The translations under genes were made by a program, and so were the position numbers. From positions 62,001 through 126,000 of the forward strand of contig CAUJCO010000004.1 of assembly GCA_963169645.1 (NCBI GenBank): a stretch of DNA of 64,000 bases, read 5' to 3'. The notes beneath the pieces were generated by a model. The model was not told the origin of the DNA. It saw only the letters and a list, made by a program, of their open reading frames with translations, and did no database searches. Shown one piece after another: positions 62,146 to 64,000 of the stretch. Origin of the DNA: Bacteroidota bacterium. Lineage in GTDB: Bacteria > Bacteroidota > Bacteroidia > Chitinophagales > JADIYW01. Numbering within the stretch: position 1 is the first letter of the stretch; every line of letters begins with the position of its first letter.

Positions 62146-64000
62146 ACCAATATAACTAAACTACTCGTTGCCAATCGTGGAGAAATTGCCATTCGCATTT
62201 TTAAAACCTGTCGAGAAATGGGCATCGCTACGGTGGCAGTCTTTTCCGATGCTGATGAGAATGCATTGTTTGTAAAATATGCTGATGAAGCTGTTCGCAT
62301 TGGTGGCAATCAAGCTGTCGAATCTTATCTTGTAATGGATAAAATTATTGCTGCAGCAAAAGCTACCGGAGCTAATGCCATTCATCCGGGTTATGGCTTT
62401 TTAAGTGAACGTGTAGAATTCGCACAACGTGTTATTGACGAAAATATTATTTGGGTAGGCCCTCATCCTAAAGCCATTGAAGTAATGGGCTCAAAAATTG
62501 GTGCAAAAAAAATTATGCAAGCACATCAAGTGCCAACCATTCCGGGCTATCAAGGCGACGACCAAAGCGAAGCCACTATCAAAGCAAAAGCGATTGAAAT
62601 TGGTTTTCCTGTTTTATTAAAAGCAAGTGCAGGCGGCGGCGGAAAAGGCATGCGTATCGTTCGAGAAGAAAAGGAAATAGACAAAGCCATCAGCGAAGCT
62701 AAATCAGAAGCATTAAATGGTTTTGGTGATGATACACTTTTGATTGAAAAATATTTTGATTCTGCACGTCATGTTGAGTTTCAAATTTTTGGCGATAAAC
62801 ACGGCAATGCACTACATTTATTTGAACGCGAATGCAGTATTCAACGACGTTATCAAAAAGTAATTGAAGAAAGTCCTTCACCTTTTATTACCGATGAAAC
62901 ACGTAAAAAAATGGGCGATGCTGCAGTTGCAGTATGTAAAGCTATTCAATACGACAATGCCGGAACCGTAGAGTTTATTGTGGCTCCCGACCAATCCTTT
63001 TATTTTTTGGAAGTCAATACACGCTTGCAAGTGGAACATCCTGTTACAGAAGAAGTAACCGGATTAGATTTAGTGCGTTTGCAAATTGAAGTGGCTGAAG
63101 GCAATCCAATTGCATTTAAACAAACCGACATTACACAAAACGGACATGCAATTGAAGTGCGTGTTTATGCCGAAGATCCGGCTAATAATTTCTTGCCTGT
63201 TACGGGAAAAATATTGGATTGGATTCCAGCTTCAATTTCCGGTTTGCGTTATGATACCGGCATTGAAAGTGGTTCTGAAATTTCTACATTTTACGACCCG
63301 ATGATTGCTAAAATCATTGCCAAAGGAAAAAATAGAAATGAAGCAATTAACAAGTTGACTTTAGCTATGCAAGAATTGGTGTTAACCGGATTTACAACCA
63401 ATAAAAATTTCTTGACAGCCATTTTACAAAATCAAGATTTTAGAAAGGGAGATTTTGACACACATTTCTTAGATAAAAAATTCAAGTACGAAGGTGAGAA
63501 ATATACACAAGAAACCTTGGATTTATTGACGTGTGCGTTGCAACATTATCGCTTTATACAACGAGAAAAAAACAGAACCTTGGCTCAAGGTGTTCCTGCC
63601 GGTTGGCGCAATAATCCATATCAGGCACAGCAAGAAAAATACAGTTACAACGGTTTTGAATTTACGGTTGCATATACGAATGAAAATGGAACTTTACAAA
63701 TCTCCTTTGCTAATAAGAATTTCACTTCTAAATTTATTACGCATCGCCTTGGTTCGTGTCCACACGAAACACATAGCCATGGTTCATTAAGCCATGGTTC
63801 GTGTCTTCACGAACCAATAACGCTTGAAATCAATAATATTCGTCGTCAATTTTTTGTTTCGCAAAATGGCAATCAATATTTTGTGCATGCAGCACAATTA
63901 GGACAAATCGTATTACAAAGTGTCGATAAATTTCCAAGTCCGATAGAAGAAACTGTAAAAGGCGGCTACATTGCACCGATGCCGGGTGAAGTAACCACTG
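62122..64000 (+). CDS. acyl-CoA carboxylase, biotin carboxylase/biotin-carrier (alpha) subunit, partial
   Basis: 626 residues visible, open at the window end. Biotin carboxylase: LLVANRGEIAIRIFKTCREMGI, AIHPGYGFLSERVEFA, the ATP-grasp loop KASAGGGGKGMRIV near residue 170, HVEFQIFGDKHGNALHLFERECSIQRRYQKVIEE and FLEVNTRLQVEHPVTEEVTGLDLV. A BT-type linker domain follows (about 450-600). The frame ends at YIAPMPGEV, the beginning of the biotinyl domain; the biotin Lys lies beyond the edge. It pairs with the beta subunit 236 bp upstream. Residues about 541-565 are a translated palindromic repeat. Confidence 0.93.
   Translation, partial: MSPISNLNTNITKLLVANRGEIAIRIFKTCREMGIATVAVFSDADENALFVKYADEAVRIGGNQAVESYLVMDKIIAAAKATGANAIHPGYGFLSERVEFAQRVIDENIIWVGPHPKAIEVMGSKIGAKKIMQAHQVPTIPGYQGDDQSEATIKAKAIEIGFPVLLKASAGGGGKGMRIVREEKEIDKAISEAKSEALNGFGDDTLLIEKYFDSARHVEFQIFGDKHGNALHLFERECSIQRRYQKVIEESPSPFITDETRKKMGDAAVAVCKAIQYDNAGTVEFIVAPDQSFYFLEVNTRLQVEHPVTEEVTGLDLVRLQIEVAEGNPIAFKQTDITQNGHAIEVRVYAEDPANNFLPVTGKILDWIPASISGLRYDTGIESGSEISTFYDPMIAKIIAKGKNRNEAINKLTLAMQELVLTGFTTNKNFLTAILQNQDFRKGDFDTHFLDKKFKYEGEKYTQETLDLLTCALQHYRFIQREKNRTLAQGVPAGWRNNPYQAQQEKYSYNGFEFTVAYTNENGTLQISFANKNFTSKFITHRLGSCPHETHSHGSLSHGSCLHEPITLEINNIRRQFFVSQNGNQYFVHAAQLGQIVLQSVDKFPSPIEETVKGGYIAPMPGEVTT
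63749..63816 (+). repeat. palindromic element in frame inside the carboxylase alpha gene
   Basis: Hairpin 1 is TTCGTGT cc ACACGAA (63753-63768) and hairpin 2 is TGGTTCGTG tctt CACGAACCA (63795-63816). GCCATGGTTC is directly repeated at 63776 and 63791. The frame stays open through it, encoding a His/Ser/Gly/Cys-rich segment unlike the rest of the protein. Confidence 0.8.

Noticed and set aside
63086-63790. Plus-strand frames of 72 and 85 residues inside the carboxylase alpha gene
   Set aside because: They are out-of-frame shadows; the real frame is open from 62122 to the edge with continuous family motifs.

Overview
The window is 64 kb of AT-rich chromosome from a member of the Bacteroidota, probably on the Chitinophagales/Sphingobacteriales side (an inference, not proved). 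Four secreted proteins carry or appear to carry type IX secretion (T9SS) C-terminal sorting domains. Lipoproteins have short Bacteroidota lipoboxes. A TAnnTTTG -7 promoter box lies just upstream of about 25 start codons. Lineage-typical families (DUF4199, DUF1573, a TlpA-type lipoprotein, fused E1 alpha/beta) are present, and the tmRNA tag reads GENNFALAA. No tRNA, rRNA, phage, transposase, CRISPR array or antibiotic-resistance gene was seen. The window opens inside an ECF sigma factor and closes inside an acyl-CoA carboxylase alpha subunit.

Layout. 0-2.6 kb: partial ECF sigma factor, rdgB, a small unknown gene and divergent ilvE. 2.6-11.1 kb: an exported-protein island (M43 metalloprotease, endonuclease I-like nuclease, FnIII-like protein, SGNH hydrolase, one further secreted protein) with a zinc alcohol dehydrogenase inside it. 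11-19.3 kb: EVE protein, FAD oxidoreductase, LuxE-like protein, the tight kdsC-like/ubiA-like/maf operon, a TlpA-type thioredoxin lipoprotein and ndk. 19.3-21.75 kb: a repeat-rich region of palindromic elements and 7/8-bp tandem arrays surrounding an NrnA-like DHH phosphoesterase. 21.75-27.3 kb: pdxJ, fused E1 alpha/beta, DUF1573, aminotransferase, tmRNA. 27.5-34.7 kb: MBL hydrolase, a repetitive membrane-anchored protein, SDR, SIMPL protein and the beta-oxidation pair thiolase/fadJ. 35-49.4 kb: unknowns, M23 peptidase, MerR regulator, parE-like topoisomerase, gatB, alaS, a tyrosine-coordinated haem protein, BaiN-like flavoprotein, DUF4199. 49.4-53.4 kb: an FnIII remnant, methyltransferase, argE-like/argB, and a paraoxonase-like lipoprotein that looks C-terminally truncated by a stop codon. 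53.4-59.4 kb: a branched-chain amino-acid block (ilvC, ACT subunit, ilvB, pfkA, ilvD). 59.5-64 kb: a small membrane protein, SCP2 protein and both acyl-CoA carboxylase subunits, divergently arranged around two TetR-type operator-like palindromes.

Metabolic themes: branched-chain amino-acid synthesis (ilvE, ilvC/N/B/D) beside acyl-CoA and branched-chain catabolism (E1, thiolase, fadJ, acyl-CoA carboxylase), plus arginine and pyridoxal phosphate synthesis and translation maintenance.

The most unusual signals are not new protein families. They are (i) a palindromic element sitting in frame inside the acyl-CoA carboxylase alpha subunit, (ii) heptanucleotide/octanucleotide arrays whose unit sequence drifts while phase is kept, often abutting stop codons and twice running into coding sequence, (iii) a family of ~65-bp double-hairpin elements around nrnA, and (iv) five genes with exactly 4 nt between the -7 box and the start codon, implying leaderless mRNAs. 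All functions are read from sequence motifs by eye; no database search was run.
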